A stretch of 38,844 nucleotides of DNA from M3007 sp044350415 (GTDB taxonomy: Bacteria > Bacteroidota > Bacteroidia > Chitinophagales > Saprospiraceae): assembly GCA_044350415.1 (NCBI GenBank), contig JBILHQ010000027.1, positions 1-38,844 of the forward strand. Reading direction: 5' to 3'. Under the pieces are notes generated by a model. The model saw only the letters and a program-made list of their open reading frames with translations. It did not search any database and was not told the origin of the DNA. Positions 7,515 to 15,948 of this stretch are shown in pieces. Each line of letters starts with the position of its first letter. Position 1 is the stretch's first letter. The position numbers and the translations under genes were made by a program.

Positions 7515-9809
7515 ATGGATTTTTTAAAGGAATTGAACGAAATACAACGTGCGGCCGTCTCTTACACAGAAGGCCCTGTGCTGGTGATAGCTGGCCCGGG
7601 ATCGGGGAAAACCCGTGTACTTACTTACCGGATTGCCTGGTTGCTGAAATCGGGGGTTCCAGCCGATCAAATTTTGACCCTGACTTTTACCAATAAGGCT
7701 GCTAAAGAAATGAAGGAGCGTATCGCGCATGTCGTGGGGCCTGCGGGTAATCGGGTATGGGCGGGTACGTTTCATAGTATTTTTGCCAGAATATTGCGTT
7801 CGGAAGCGACCAAAATCGGGTTTCCATCCAACTTTACCATTTATGATACCGACGATTCCTCCAATCTTCTCCGGGCCATCGTGCGCGAATCGCAACTCGA
7901 CCCGACGGTGTATAATACCGGCGCCATCCGCTCCCGGATTTCTTTGGCCAAAAGCAATCTCATGACGCCCAAGGTATACCGGGCCAATGAAGAATGGATG
8001 ACCCAGGATCGCCAGCAAAAACGACCGTATATCGCCGATATTTATGAGAAATATACCCAGCGCTGCAAATTAGCGGGTGCTATGGATTACGACGATTTGC
8101 TCCTGCAAATGTTCCGCCTCCTGCGCGATAATCCCGATAATGTGGTGGATAAATACCGCCAAAAATTCCGCTTTATCCATGTCGATGAGTTTCAGGACAC
8201 CAATTTTTTGCAATACGCCATCCTGCGCCGGTTAGTGAAATACGAAGGCAGCCCGGAAAATTTGTTTGCGGTAGGTGATGATGCGCAAAGTATTTATGCC
8301 TTCCGGGGCGCGACGATTGACAATATAATCGATTTTGAGAAGGATTATCCCACCTTGAAGGTTTTCAAACTGGAGCAAAACTATCGCTCCACGCACCATA
8401 TTGTTTCGGCAGCCAATGAGGTGATCTCGCACAACCGCAAGCAACTGCAAAAAACAATCTGGACGGACCGGTCAGAACGGAGTAAAATCAAACTGATCAA
8501 ATGCCTCACCGATGATGAAGAGGCGCGACGGGTGGCCGATGCTATCCTGGAGCAGAAAAACAGGTACCACCTCCAGAATGACCAGATCGCCATTTTGTAC
8601 CGGACCAACTCACAAAGCCGGAAATTTGAGGAACACCTCCGCCGGCAGAACCTGCAATACCGCGTATATGGCGGCATGTCGTTCTACCAACGCAAAGAGG
8701 TGCGGGATTTGATTGCTTACCTGCGCCTTGCGGTCAATCTGAAGGACGAAGAAGCCCTGCGGCGGGTGATCAACCTGCCTGCCCGCGGTATTAGCGATGC
8801 CACGGTGGAGAAAATGAGCAAGCAGGCCAGTGACCTGAACCTGCCGATGTGGGACGCGATGATCCACATGACTGATATCAATGACCGCGCCCGCAAAGCG
8901 CTGGGCAGTTTCAGGACTTTGGTGGAAAAATGGCACCAACGCCTCGGAAAAGATGATGCCTTTAGTTTGTCTTCAGATATTTTGCGGCAATCGGGCCTTT
9001 TGGATATGCTGAAAAGCGACAACAGTCCCGAAGGCATTAGCCGCCTGGAAAACGTCATGTCGGTACTCGATGCTATTTCTGAATTTGCGGCGGGGGACAA
9101 CAATGCGGCGGTGATTGCCGGTGAAGAAGAAGTGGTGGATAAAGGGCTGGCAGCTTATCTGCAAACGGTGACCTTGCTGACCGACGCCGACGACCAGAAA
9201 TTGGGTACTGATTTTATTACTTTAATGAGTGTGCACTCGGCCAAAGGCCTGGAGTACCGGTCCGTTTTCGTGACGGGTATGGAAGAACAATTATTTCCGT
9301 CGTTTATGTCATTCGAAGATCCCAACGGATTAGACGAGGAGCGACGATTGTTTTATGTGGCAATTACCCGCGCCAAGGAGCTGCTCACCCTGACTTATTG
9401 CCAGAACCGGTACCGCTACGGACAGATTCGTTCCAGCGAGCCTTCGCGGTTTTTAGAAGAGATCAATGTGGAGAATTTTGATATTGGCGGCGGATTTGGT
9501 TCTGCGCGGAAGACGGACGGTAATGTGCCTGTTTCCACGGGCGCACGGGTAAGTGGAATTGCGCCCACGCGCAGGAACAACGGTCCATTCGTGCCGGTCA
9601 TCAGTGCAGCAGCACAGGCCAATTTTGCTGCATCGCCATTAGAGGCCATCTTGCCGGGCGTAAAGGTGCTGCATTTGAAGTTTGGGCATGGCGAAGTAAC
9701 CAGTGTGGAAGGCGCGCGGGATAATAAAGTGGCAGCAATTCGCTTTGAAAATGACGATATGCCGGAAAGGCGGATTGTGCTGAAATTTGCGAAGTTGCAG
9801 GTGTTGTGA
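7515..9809 (+). CDS. pcrA: UvrD/PcrA-family superfamily 1 DNA helicase
   Basis: From the ATG at 7515 the protein has 764 residues and starts MDFLKELNEIQRAAV, the normal UvrD/PcrA N-terminus. Reading from 7350 would add 55 unrelated residues. SF1 helicase motifs run in order: Q-motif (LNEIQRAAV), Walker A AGPGSGKT (26-33), Walker B DEFQDT (224-229), motif III GDDAQSIYAFRGA (254-266), EQNYRS, SVHSAKGLEY, and EERRLFYVAITRAKE. The last 50 residues (GVKVLHLKFGHGEV...) match the small Tudor-like RNA-polymerase-binding domain of PcrA. It is a 3'-5' helicase of nucleotide excision repair and replication-fork maintenance. It is complete, and transcriptionally isolated from the gene before it by a terminator. 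Confidence 0.97.
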   Translation: MDFLKELNEIQRAAVSYTEGPVLVIAGPGSGKTRVLTYRIAWLLKSGVPADQILTLTFTNKAAKEMKERIAHVVGPAGNRVWAGTFHSIFARILRSEATKIGFPSNFTIYDTDDSSNLLRAIVRESQLDPTVYNTGAIRSRISLAKSNLMTPKVYRANEEWMTQDRQQKRPYIADIYEKYTQRCKLAGAMDYDDLLLQMFRLLRDNPDNVVDKYRQKFRFIHVDEFQDTNFLQYAILRRLVKYEGSPENLFAVGDDAQSIYAFRGATIDNIIDFEKDYPTLKVFKLEQNYRSTHHIVSAANEVISHNRKQLQKTIWTDRSERSKIKLIKCLTDDEEARRVADAILEQKNRYHLQNDQIAILYRTNSQSRKFEEHLRRQNLQYRVYGGMSFYQRKEVRDLIAYLRLAVNLKDEEALRRVINLPARGISDATVEKMSKQASDLNLPMWDAMIHMTDINDRARKALGSFRTLVEKWHQRLGKDDAFSLSSDILRQSGLLDMLKSDNSPEGISRLENVMSVLDAISEFAAGDNNAAVIAGEEEVVDKGLAAYLQTVTLLTDADDQKLGTDFITLMSVHSAKGLEYRSVFVTGMEEQLFPSFMSFEDPNGLDEERRLFYVAITRAKELLTLTYCQNRYRYGQIRSSEPSRFLEEINVENFDIGGGFGSARKTDGNVPVSTGARVSGIAPTRRNNGPFVPVISAAAQANFAASPLEAILPGVKVLHLKFGHGEVTSVEGARDNKVAAIRFENDDMPERRIVLKFAKLQVL

Positions 9810-9890
9810 TTTTTTTGTCCAGGGTGGAGGTTATTGCGCTTTTCGAAATATGATATTACCACTTATCCTACAGGAAGTCTCTGTTTATAT

Positions 9891-10067
9891 TCACCCAATC
9901 TGGTCTCTCGTCAATTCACTCCTTTGATTTCCGGTATTCAAAGTCGTCGCAGGTGCAAATAATATGATCGAGACCTCCTGGTCAGCCATTGGCCGGTGTT
10001 CTGCCCTTTTCGGTACGATCAACATTCTCCCTTGGTTCAGGACCACGGTTTTATCCCTGAACACCAT
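9891..10067 (-). pseudogene. Remnant of a cupin-domain protein (C-terminal half only)
   Basis: A 58-codon reading frame between pcrA and the serine hydrolase has a clear cupin C-terminal half: VVLNQGRMLIVPKRAEHRP matches the second cupin motif (G, P and H in register), followed by VSIILFAPATTLNTGN, typical of small Bacteroidota cupins. The first cupin motif, with its metal-binding histidines, is absent. The coding similarity fades just where the neighbouring hydrolase gene ends (10078). It looks like a 5'-deleted relic. It could still be translated from the ATG at 10067, but a half-barrel is unlikely to fold alone. Confidence 0.7.
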
Positions 10068-10077
10068 GTTGAAATCG

Positions 10078-11625
10078 CTACAATGAGCCTTTGATCACCA
10101 CTGGATTTTTTTTATTAAAACTGCTTTGAATACTTACATTCAGGTTGTTTTGGTTAAATACGCAGGTGAACGTTTCTGTATGCGGGCTGTCGATATACCG
10201 CAAAGTTAGTTCAAGGGTGTTTTCGGCTGACCAACGATATGTACCGGCGATTTTGGAAGGCGGTAATCCGACGAAATGCGCTTTGGCACGTGCCACGAGC
10301 GATGGTCCGAGTTTGGTGGTTTCGCCATATACCCATTTCCCGTTACCAAAAGCCAGTTGATAGGTACTGGTATCAATTTTTAAGGCCAAATCACATTGGT
10401 TATCCTTAAATTGAAAGGACATATTTCGGATAAGTTGTTCATTGGGCGACAGTGAAAAACTTTTTCTGGCAATCTCTTTCATGCGTGGGGAAGTAGAACT
10501 GGTGGCATAGAAAGGTAATGCCGCAGTGGAAAGTTGCTTTTTTAGTCCCGTGGCTGCTTTTTTGTTAGCCGGCAACGGTTTTTCTTGCATCGCTGGCAGC
10601 AAATATGTCCAAACCAGATTGAGTTCATCCTGCATATTCCCCGTTTCGCTGGTAATGACCACCACCGCATCCTGATCGGGCATCACGATAATATACTGTC
10701 CAAATGCGCCATCACCGCGGTAGGCGTTGTTTTTGCACCGCCACATTTGGTAGCAGTAGCCCTGTTCCCAATCACTGGAGTCGCGTTTGGTTTGGGGTAG
10801 GTTGGGGTGCTGAATAATTTTTAGTGTGGAGGCGTTTTTTACCCAGTCTGCGGGCACTACCTGTCGGCCTTTCCACATACCATTTTGCAGGAACATTTGT
10901 CCGAATTTGGCCATGTCCTCCGTTTTGATTCTGAATCCCCAGCCACCGACATTGATGCCCCGGGGATCTACTTCCCAATCGACATCTGTAATGTCTAAGG
11001 GCTGAAACAGGCGGGGTTTCAGGTAATCGATGAGTTTTTCGCCACTTATTTTTTGGATAATAGCCGACAGCATATAAGTGCAGGCGCTATTGTACAAGAA
11101 TTGGGAGCCGGGCTGGTGGACAATCGACGTTGCCAAAAATGATTTCACCCAATTGCTGTCGCCCGTAATGATAGCGCCTGTGGGCTCGGGGTCGTGCCCT
11201 GCCGACATGGTGAGCAAATCCCTGATGCGCAGTTCTGCCAGGTATGGACTGATGGTGGGGGGTAAATCATTGGGGAAAAAGGAAATAACCTTGTCGTCCA
11301 CCGTCAATCGGTGTTCACTCACTGCAAAGCCAATAGCCGTTGCGGTAAAACTCTTACTGACCGAATACATGGTGTGTTTCAAATCGGGGCGGTAAGGGCT
11401 CAGCCATGTTTCGGCGATGACCTTGCCGTGGCGCAACATTATAAAACTGTGCAGTTCCTGGTTGGTGTTGCCAAATGCATTGACGAATTGTTGGATGCCT
11501 TCCGAGGCAACGCCTTCCATTTCCGGCGTGCTGCGCAGGAAAGCAGGGTTTGTTTGGGCAAAAATGCTGGCGGAAAGTGCCAGAAAGAACAGAATATTGA
11601 AAAGGGATGTTTGCGGATATGCCAT
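10078..11625 (-). CDS. Serine hydrolase of the beta-lactamase (class C/S12-like) family, secreted
   Basis: A 515-residue protein with an N-terminal signal peptide ending near SASIFAQ (residue 24). The S12-type catalytic serine and lysine are in YSVSKSF (Ser88, Lys91), and the second motif is Tyr178-Asn-Ser180 in QFLYNSACTY. A GGWGFRIKTEDMAKFGQ segment and a C-terminal extension (from about 370) with a mostly beta pattern follow. Members act as esterases, D-aminopeptidases or carboxypeptidases, and true beta-lactamase activity is uncommon. It starts 33 bp after the blh stop on the same strand, so it probably shares the blh transcript. A functional link to phototrophy is not evident. It lies in the periplasm or outside the cell. 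Confidence 0.92.
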   Translation of the reverse strand: MAYPQTSLFNILFFLALSASIFAQTNPAFLRSTPEMEGVASEGIQQFVNAFGNTNQELHSFIMLRHGKVIAETWLSPYRPDLKHTMYSVSKSFTATAIGFAVSEHRLTVDDKVISFFPNDLPPTISPYLAELRIRDLLTMSAGHDPEPTGAIITGDSNWVKSFLATSIVHQPGSQFLYNSACTYMLSAIIQKISGEKLIDYLKPRLFQPLDITDVDWEVDPRGINVGGWGFRIKTEDMAKFGQMFLQNGMWKGRQVVPADWVKNASTLKIIQHPNLPQTKRDSSDWEQGYCYQMWRCKNNAYRGDGAFGQYIIVMPDQDAVVVITSETGNMQDELNLVWTYLLPAMQEKPLPANKKAATGLKKQLSTAALPFYATSSTSPRMKEIARKSFSLSPNEQLIRNMSFQFKDNQCDLALKIDTSTYQLAFGNGKWVYGETTKLGPSLVARAKAHFVGLPPSKIAGTYRWSAENTLELTLRYIDSPHTETFTCVFNQNNLNVSIQSSFNKKNPVVIKGSL

Positions 11626-11658
11626 AAGTGTCGTTTTTACACTGGCAAAGAAAAGGAA

Positions 11659-12573
11659 TTAATGGTAACTTTCTTCCACCAAAAAAATATGCGGCAGCGT
11701 AATGCAGGCAATAAATATTAATAGGATGCTGATGAATGAAATATCAGGAAACAATATGGACTGTCCGAGTATCATTCCCAATAAACCAACAATCGCAAGC
11801 AGCGTAAAAGGAGCTGCCTGCCGGTAATAATCCAGGAGGGTAAAGGCCGGCCATTTCCGGCGGTAAAAGGTAATCTGGCTAAGCAGGGAACTCATGGAAT
11901 GCCATAAAGAAAAATAAAGCGTGAATCCTACCAACATGGGCGTATTCAAAAACAAGAAAGTTAATACCCCGAGTTTACCTGATTCAACCAACAACTGTTG
12001 CGCTGTAATTTTTTTTGCCAACCACAAGCCTGACATCGATAAAATGAGCGTGAGCAGGAGTAACCATTGGATGTTTTCCACCGTATGGCTTGTCCAGGCA
12101 GGAAGCGGACCGATAAGTTGGCTGATGATGATACTGCTCTCCTCCCAATGCCAAAGTACGGAACCTCCCAGTACCACAGTTCCCCAAAGAATATTTAATA
12201 CAGTAGCCGGCCAGCGCGGAAGAGTGATGTGTTCCCAGTTGGACTGGCCAAAGTGATAAGTGGAAATCAACAGGAAAAGAAGGAAGGCCGGTATTGGCCA
12301 AAATAGCCAAACTACCAGGTAAGATATGACGGTGAGCAGGTAATAAAAGAAAAATTGAAATACCTGTTGGTTACTTAATACAGGACCGCGCAGGTGTCGG
12401 AATAATAGAAAATCAGTAGCTCCATGGGGTAGCCCAATCACTAATAACAACAATATCAACAAAGGATATTGGATATGTTGTAAAAAATCGGGCCACCACC
12501 AACCAGTACCACCAAATGCAAGCGTAATACATAAGATGGAAACGAAAATAGGATTGTTGCGAATATCGGCCAT
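11659..12573 (-). CDS. blh: Brp/Blh-family beta-carotene 15,15'-dioxygenase
   Basis: A 304-residue integral membrane protein with about eight to nine hydrophobic segments. Conserved histidines sit in the blocks expected for iron-binding Brp/Blh enzymes: GLPHGATDF (His50), STYHFGQSNW (His107), YFSLWHSM (His225), and TLPHIFLVE (His295). The family cleaves beta-carotene at the central double bond to two molecules of all-trans retinal, the rhodopsin chromophore. The gene lies directly downstream of the proteorhodopsin on the same strand, as in many proteorhodopsin cassettes, but a terminator hairpin (12630-12674) stands between them. Expression therefore depends on read-through or a weak promoter in the 56 bp before its ATG, where I see no good -7 box. 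Beta-carotene synthesis genes are not in the window. Confidence 0.93.
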   Translation of the reverse strand: MADIRNNPIFVSILCITLAFGGTGWWWPDFLQHIQYPLLILLLLVIGLPHGATDFLLFRHLRGPVLSNQQVFQFFFYYLLTVISYLVVWLFWPIPAFLLFLLISTYHFGQSNWEHITLPRWPATVLNILWGTVVLGGSVLWHWEESSIIISQLIGPLPAWTSHTVENIQWLLLLTLILSMSGLWLAKKITAQQLLVESGKLGVLTFLFLNTPMLVGFTLYFSLWHSMSSLLSQITFYRRKWPAFTLLDYYRQAAPFTLLAIVGLLGMILGQSILFPDISFISILLIFIACITLPHIFLVEESYH

Positions 12574-12629
12574 AATATTTAATGGATGTGACGCTAATGG
12601 CCCGTAAACGAGGCAGCTGGAGGGATCAT

Positions 12630-12674
12630 AAAAAAGTAAGGGCTAACGACAAATTAGTCACTGTTAGCCCTTAC
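12630..12674 (-). terminator. Rho-independent terminator between rhodopsin and blh
   Basis: On the minus strand, 12-bp perfect arms (12674-12663 and 12647-12636, core GTAAGGGCTAAC) enclose a 15-nt loop and are followed by six T residues at 12635-12630. It sits 21 bp past the rhodopsin stop and 56 bp before the blh start. It would separate, or set the ratio of, rhodopsin and dioxygenase expression. Confidence 0.88.
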
Positions 12675-12695
12675 AACATAGATTATATGGTTGTC

Positions 12696-13439
12696 TTAAG
12701 CTTTGCTGCGGGAAGAGTTGATGGCAAGGCTATAAATAACCAGACCAAAACCAATTTTATTCACCGCATCACCGATATTGTAAATTAAGTCCATGTTGCG
12801 AACGTCAATAACGCCACGCAACCAACCGTCGGTCTCGATAGCCATATATCCGATTGGATAAATAGCCCATCCTACCAATACAAACCAGGATAAAGCCCTG
12901 AAAGCTGCTTTCAAATTGGGATCATCAGAGTTGCCAGCCAGTTTGCTTGCTGAACCTAACCATACCTCATACAGGATGCCAACATAACCTACAGTAGAGA
13001 TGATACCCCAAATCACACTAGAAGTGCGGAAAGCGGTTTCTCCAAGATAGCCAGCAACCAACATTAACAAGGAATAGCCGATCATCTTCCAAAGCAGTCC
13101 GATTTTGGCACCGAAGGCTTTGAGAATAAGATAAAACTCCACACACATTAACGGCACCGTAAGGATCCAGTCAATGTAACGGAACTGAGTAGGTGATTGG
13201 CCAGTCGTCATCCAAACGTCGCGCATGTAATAGTAATGCACCGATGCGATCATGGTGATCAAGCCTGCAATGAGCAGCGAAGTTTTCCATTTTCCTTCTA
13301 CCTGCTGGCGTTCGAAGAAAAAGAAAACGGATGCTGCAAACATGGCCATGTAGCCGATGAAGAAAGTAAAGCCGACATAGTCATTGGCGGCAAGTCCTCC
13401 AAAAAAAAGAAACATTGATTGAGAAAAAAAGGAACTCAT
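12696..13439 (-). CDS. Proteorhodopsin-type light-driven proton pump, green-tuned, with antenna-type Gly
   Basis: Read from the ATG at 13439 the protein has 247 residues and seven hydrophobic segments. A TTG at 13472 would add 11 residues and is less likely. Helix C reads RYIDWILTVPLMCVEFYL, giving the DTE set: Asp90 (Schiff-base counterion and acceptor), Thr94 and Glu101 (donor). This set identifies an outward proton pump. Met98 occupies the spectral-tuning site, where Leu/Met give green and Gln gives blue absorption. His68 matches the conserved His paired with the counterion. Lys228 in DAVNKIGFGL binds retinal. In helix E, the sequence VIWGIISTVG places Gly145 where bacteriorhodopsin has Trp138, proteorhodopsin a Phe, and xanthorhodopsin the Gly that lets a carotenoid antenna contact retinal. 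It is followed by a terminator and then blh. Confidence 0.96.
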   Translation of the reverse strand: MSSFFSQSMFLFFGGLAANDYVGFTFFIGYMAMFAASVFFFFERQQVEGKWKTSLLIAGLITMIASVHYYYMRDVWMTTGQSPTQFRYIDWILTVPLMCVEFYLILKAFGAKIGLLWKMIGYSLLMLVAGYLGETAFRTSSVIWGIISTVGYVGILYEVWLGSASKLAGNSDDPNLKAAFRALSWFVLVGWAIYPIGYMAIETDGWLRGVIDVRNMDLIYNIGDAVNKIGFGLVIYSLAINSSRSKA

Positions 13440-13511
13440 AAAATAAAGATTGGTTAAACGCTGAAAATACAACGATATGCACCTAACATTGAGTTTTAAA
13501 CTTAGTTCATT

Positions 13512-13558
13512 TTTTGTTTAATTTTTATATTGACTGTTAATAAAAAAATTAAACAAAA
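13512..13558. repeat. Perfect 15-bp inverted repeat in the rhodopsin promoter region
   Basis: Arms TTTTGTTTAATTTTT (13512-13526) and its exact complement (13544-13558) are separated by 17 nt. The repeat lies 73 bp upstream of the rhodopsin ATG and 218 bp upstream of the YceI ATG. It could be an operator, or a bidirectional insulator-like hairpin with A/T-rich stems. Confidence 0.6.
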
Positions 13559-13750
13559 TAAATAAAGCATTTGCAAGACATTTTTCCATATTTATAAAAA
13601 ATTAATTTATTTCTTATTTGCCGGATAGATACTAATCTGATTTTAAAACCATTTCAAGTGAAACCTACCACGATCTATGTTTGTATCAGTAATGACACAA
13701 ATCAATCTCCTGTCTAATGCAGGTCATTTACCGCCTCGGTCCACCACGAG

Positions 13751-13758
13751 TATCTTTG
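13751..13758 (+). promoter_or_regulatory. -7 promoter box of the YceI-porin operon
   Basis: TATCTTTG is an exact match to the Bacteroidota -7 consensus TAnnTTTG. TTTA at 13727-13730 is a near match to the -33 element with 20-bp spacing. It would give a leader of roughly 14 nt before the ATG at 13777. Confidence 0.6.
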
Positions 13759-13776
13759 AATAAAAAATAATCAGTT

Positions 13777-14346
13777 ATGAAATGTAAATTCGTATTGCTG
13801 CTTTTATTGTCGGTTTCATTTGTATTTGGGCAAGGAAACTATCGTATCGCAAATTATTATTTGGTTGTGAAGGGTACATCTAATCTGCATGATTGGGAAT
13901 CCAAGGCCAACGAAGTACGTGCCAATGGCTCAATGACATTCGACGCCGGCGTTCTGAAATCGATTCAATCCTTAACGGTGGAGATTCCAGTCAAAACGAT
14001 TAAAAGTACCAAAGGGTCCATCATGGACAACAAAACCTATGATGCTTTGAAGGCTGATCAACATCCCAACATCACTTATAAGCTGGAAAAGGTGACCAGT
14101 TTAAGTAAAGGCAATGATGGCTACAGTATTAATGCCACCGGTAATCTGACCATTGGAGGTGCCACCAACAAAATCGATATGTCAGTATACGGGAAGGTAG
14201 GCAGCGAGGGTAATATCACCTTTAGTGGATCCAAAAAACTTAAAATGACCGACTATAAAATAAATCCGCCAACGGCTCTCATGGGGACTTTAACCACGGG
14301 CAATGAGGTAGAAATAGCATTTACAGTTGTATTAAAACAAATATAA
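13777..14346 (+). CDS. YceI family periplasmic protein (first copy)
   Basis: A 189-residue secreted protein with a clear signal peptide (MKCKFVLLLLLSVSFVFGQ). The mature part has the YceI lipocalin-like beta-barrel pattern: VVKGTSNLHDWESKA near the start, DNKTYDALKADQHPNITY in the middle, GNLTIGGATNKIDM, and a final KINPPTALMGTLTTGNEVEI block. YceI proteins enclose a long hydrophobic pocket, and some bind polyisoprenoid lipids. Ligand here unknown. It is the first gene of a plus-strand set with the porin (38-bp gap), a second YceI protein and a small membrane protein, divergent from the rhodopsin gene. Regulation is probably from the -7 box 19 bp upstream. Confidence 0.9.
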   Translation: MKCKFVLLLLLSVSFVFGQGNYRIANYYLVVKGTSNLHDWESKANEVRANGSMTFDAGVLKSIQSLTVEIPVKTIKSTKGSIMDNKTYDALKADQHPNITYKLEKVTSLSKGNDGYSINATGNLTIGGATNKIDMSVYGKVGSEGNITFSGSKKLKMTDYKINPPTALMGTLTTGNEVEIAFTVVLKQI

Positions 14347-14384
14347 AACTAAAACTTAACTAATAACTAAAATCAATTATTATC

Positions 14385-15803
14385 ATGAAAAAATACACCA
14401 ACTTCTCAGTAATCGCGCTGTTTTTTTGCACTACCTGGGCCATGGCACAGCAACCTGACATCCAATACAACCGCAATTGGGATCAAACGGGTATTAACGT
14501 TTTTGAGCCATCCAAAAAAGCCGTCCAACCAGAATATACGGGTTTTAAAATGAAGATTGGCGGTTCCTTCACGCAGGATTTTCAATCCATCAAACATGAA
14601 AACACCCCAACTTATGTGGCAGTATCCCCTACAAATGCCACCAACAAAAACTTACTTTATGGTGTGGTAAAGAGTGAGGATTCAACTTCAGCAACGCTTA
14701 CAGGATTCAACCTGGCGATGGCCAACCTGAATTTTGACTTCCAGATCGCTGATGGTATTCGTGTTGGCCTCGAAAACTATATGTCTTCCCGTCACCACTC
14801 TGAATTTTGGGTGAAAGGCGGGTATATTCAGATCGATAAATTACCAATGCTGGGCAATCCAAAATGGTTCGCCGACTACCTGCGCGTGAAAATTGGTCAC
14901 TTCCAGCCCAACTTCGGCGATATGCAATTCCGTCGGACGGATGGCGGTAACGCGATGTTTAATCCTTTTGTGGAAAACTACATTTTTGATGCCTTTACTA
15001 CAGAAATCGGCGGTGAAGTTTATGCCTTTCCCGTGGATGGCGTGATGGCTATGGTCGGTATGAACTCTGGCTTTATCAACGGTAACGTAGAGAATTACCC
15101 AACTACAGTCAATTCTTCTGGTGTGGTAGCCAATAAGAAAAGCCCTTCGATTTATGCGAAACTGGCTTACGACAAAGCCTTCAATGATTTCCGTTTCAGG
15201 CTCTCTGCTTCCCTTTACAACAACAACAATTCTGCCCGCAATACATTGTATGGTGGCGATCGCACGGGTTCTCACTATTTCCTGGCGATGGAACCAGCGC
15301 TTCAGTCAAACGGTAGTGCTACTACCGCCGCCGCTCAGATGATTTCAGGTCGTTTCAATCTTGATGTGCCGAATAGGGTGCAAGCCATCATGATCAATCC
15401 TTTTGCAAAGTTTAAAGGACTGGAGATTTTTGGTTCTTATGAAATTGTCAGAGGAAGTAACTATGCTGATGTAAGTGGCACAGATCGTAAAGTGTGGAAC
15501 AAACGCAATTTTTCTCAATATTCTGTAGAAGGGTTGTATCGTTTTCTGCCACGCGAACAAGTTTATGTAGGTGCCCGTTATATTGGAACCACTGCTGAAC
15601 CACGTGGACTGTTAGATAGCGGCGGTAGCCAGTTGGAAGTAAGTATTAATCGTCTGGCTTTTGCAGCGGGCTGGTTCGCTACTAAAAATATGCTTCTGAA
15701 AGGAGAATACGTTGTGCAGAAATTCAATGATTTCCCAACAACGGACTATCGGAATGAAGGAAAATTCAGTGGATTTATGATCGAAGCCGTTATTGGTTTC
15801 TAA
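14385..15803 (+). CDS. Outer-membrane porin-like beta-barrel protein
   Basis: A 472-residue protein with a signal peptide ending at AMAQ (about residue 21). The mature chain is rich in alternating hydrophobic/polar strands ending in aromatic residues, such as FDFQIADGIRVGLENYMSS, VKIGHFQPNFGDMQFRRTDG and GEVYAFPVDGVMAMVGM, and it ends in Phe (IEAVIGF), the usual C-terminal signal of outer-membrane barrels. The GHFQPNFGDMQFRR segment resembles the phosphate-selective porin O/P class. It is the second gene of the YceI-porin-YceI group, so it probably works at the outer membrane with those periplasmic barrels. The transported solute is not readable from sequence. Confidence 0.85.
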   Translation: MKKYTNFSVIALFFCTTWAMAQQPDIQYNRNWDQTGINVFEPSKKAVQPEYTGFKMKIGGSFTQDFQSIKHENTPTYVAVSPTNATNKNLLYGVVKSEDSTSATLTGFNLAMANLNFDFQIADGIRVGLENYMSSRHHSEFWVKGGYIQIDKLPMLGNPKWFADYLRVKIGHFQPNFGDMQFRRTDGGNAMFNPFVENYIFDAFTTEIGGEVYAFPVDGVMAMVGMNSGFINGNVENYPTTVNSSGVVANKKSPSIYAKLAYDKAFNDFRFRLSASLYNNNNSARNTLYGGDRTGSHYFLAMEPALQSNGSATTAAAQMISGRFNLDVPNRVQAIMINPFAKFKGLEIFGSYEIVRGSNYADVSGTDRKVWNKRNFSQYSVEGLYRFLPREQVYVGARYIGTTAEPRGLLDSGGSQLEVSINRLAFAAGWFATKNMLLKGEYVVQKFNDFPTTDYRNEGKFSGFMIEAVIGF

Positions 15804-15875
15804 TCCTGCACATGCTCTAAAAGCGGCTGTTTCATTAAAATGACAATAAAATATTGTTCTGTTAATGAGCCCAAA

Positions 15876-15906
15876 CTGAGGCGGTGACTTGAAGTCGCCG
15901 CCTCAG
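15876..15906 (+). terminator. Stable hairpin after the porin gene (terminator or processing site)
   Basis: Thirteen-base arms (15876-15888 and 15894-15906) pair perfectly except for one G-T, around the loop TTGAA. No T-run follows, so this may be an RNA-stabilising or attenuating hairpin between the porin and the second YceI gene rather than a true terminator. Confidence 0.55.
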
Positions 15907-15948
15907 TAAATCGACGGCCTCCCTTTTTTCATTTCCAAAACTCGCAGT

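Larger units (their letters stand above)
13440..13776. other. AT-rich divergent control region between rhodopsin and the YceI-porin operon
   Basis: 337 bp without a gene, very AT-rich at 13490-13620. It carries a 15-bp perfect inverted repeat (13512-13558) and, on the plus strand, an exact Bacteroidota -7 box at 13751-13758. On the minus strand the best -7 candidate for the rhodopsin is TATTTTCA at about 13467-13460, a poor match. I see no riboswitch or other RNA structure. Confidence 0.6.

Noticed and set aside
10078..11625. Antibiotic-resistance beta-lactamase
   Set aside because: The fold and SxxK motif fit, but the length, YNS second motif and C-terminal extension match general S12 hydrolases, so resistance cannot be claimed.
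12696..13472. Rhodopsin start at the TTG at 13472
   Set aside because: The ATG at 13439 gives the usual N-terminus, and the extra 11 residues overlap the likely promoter.
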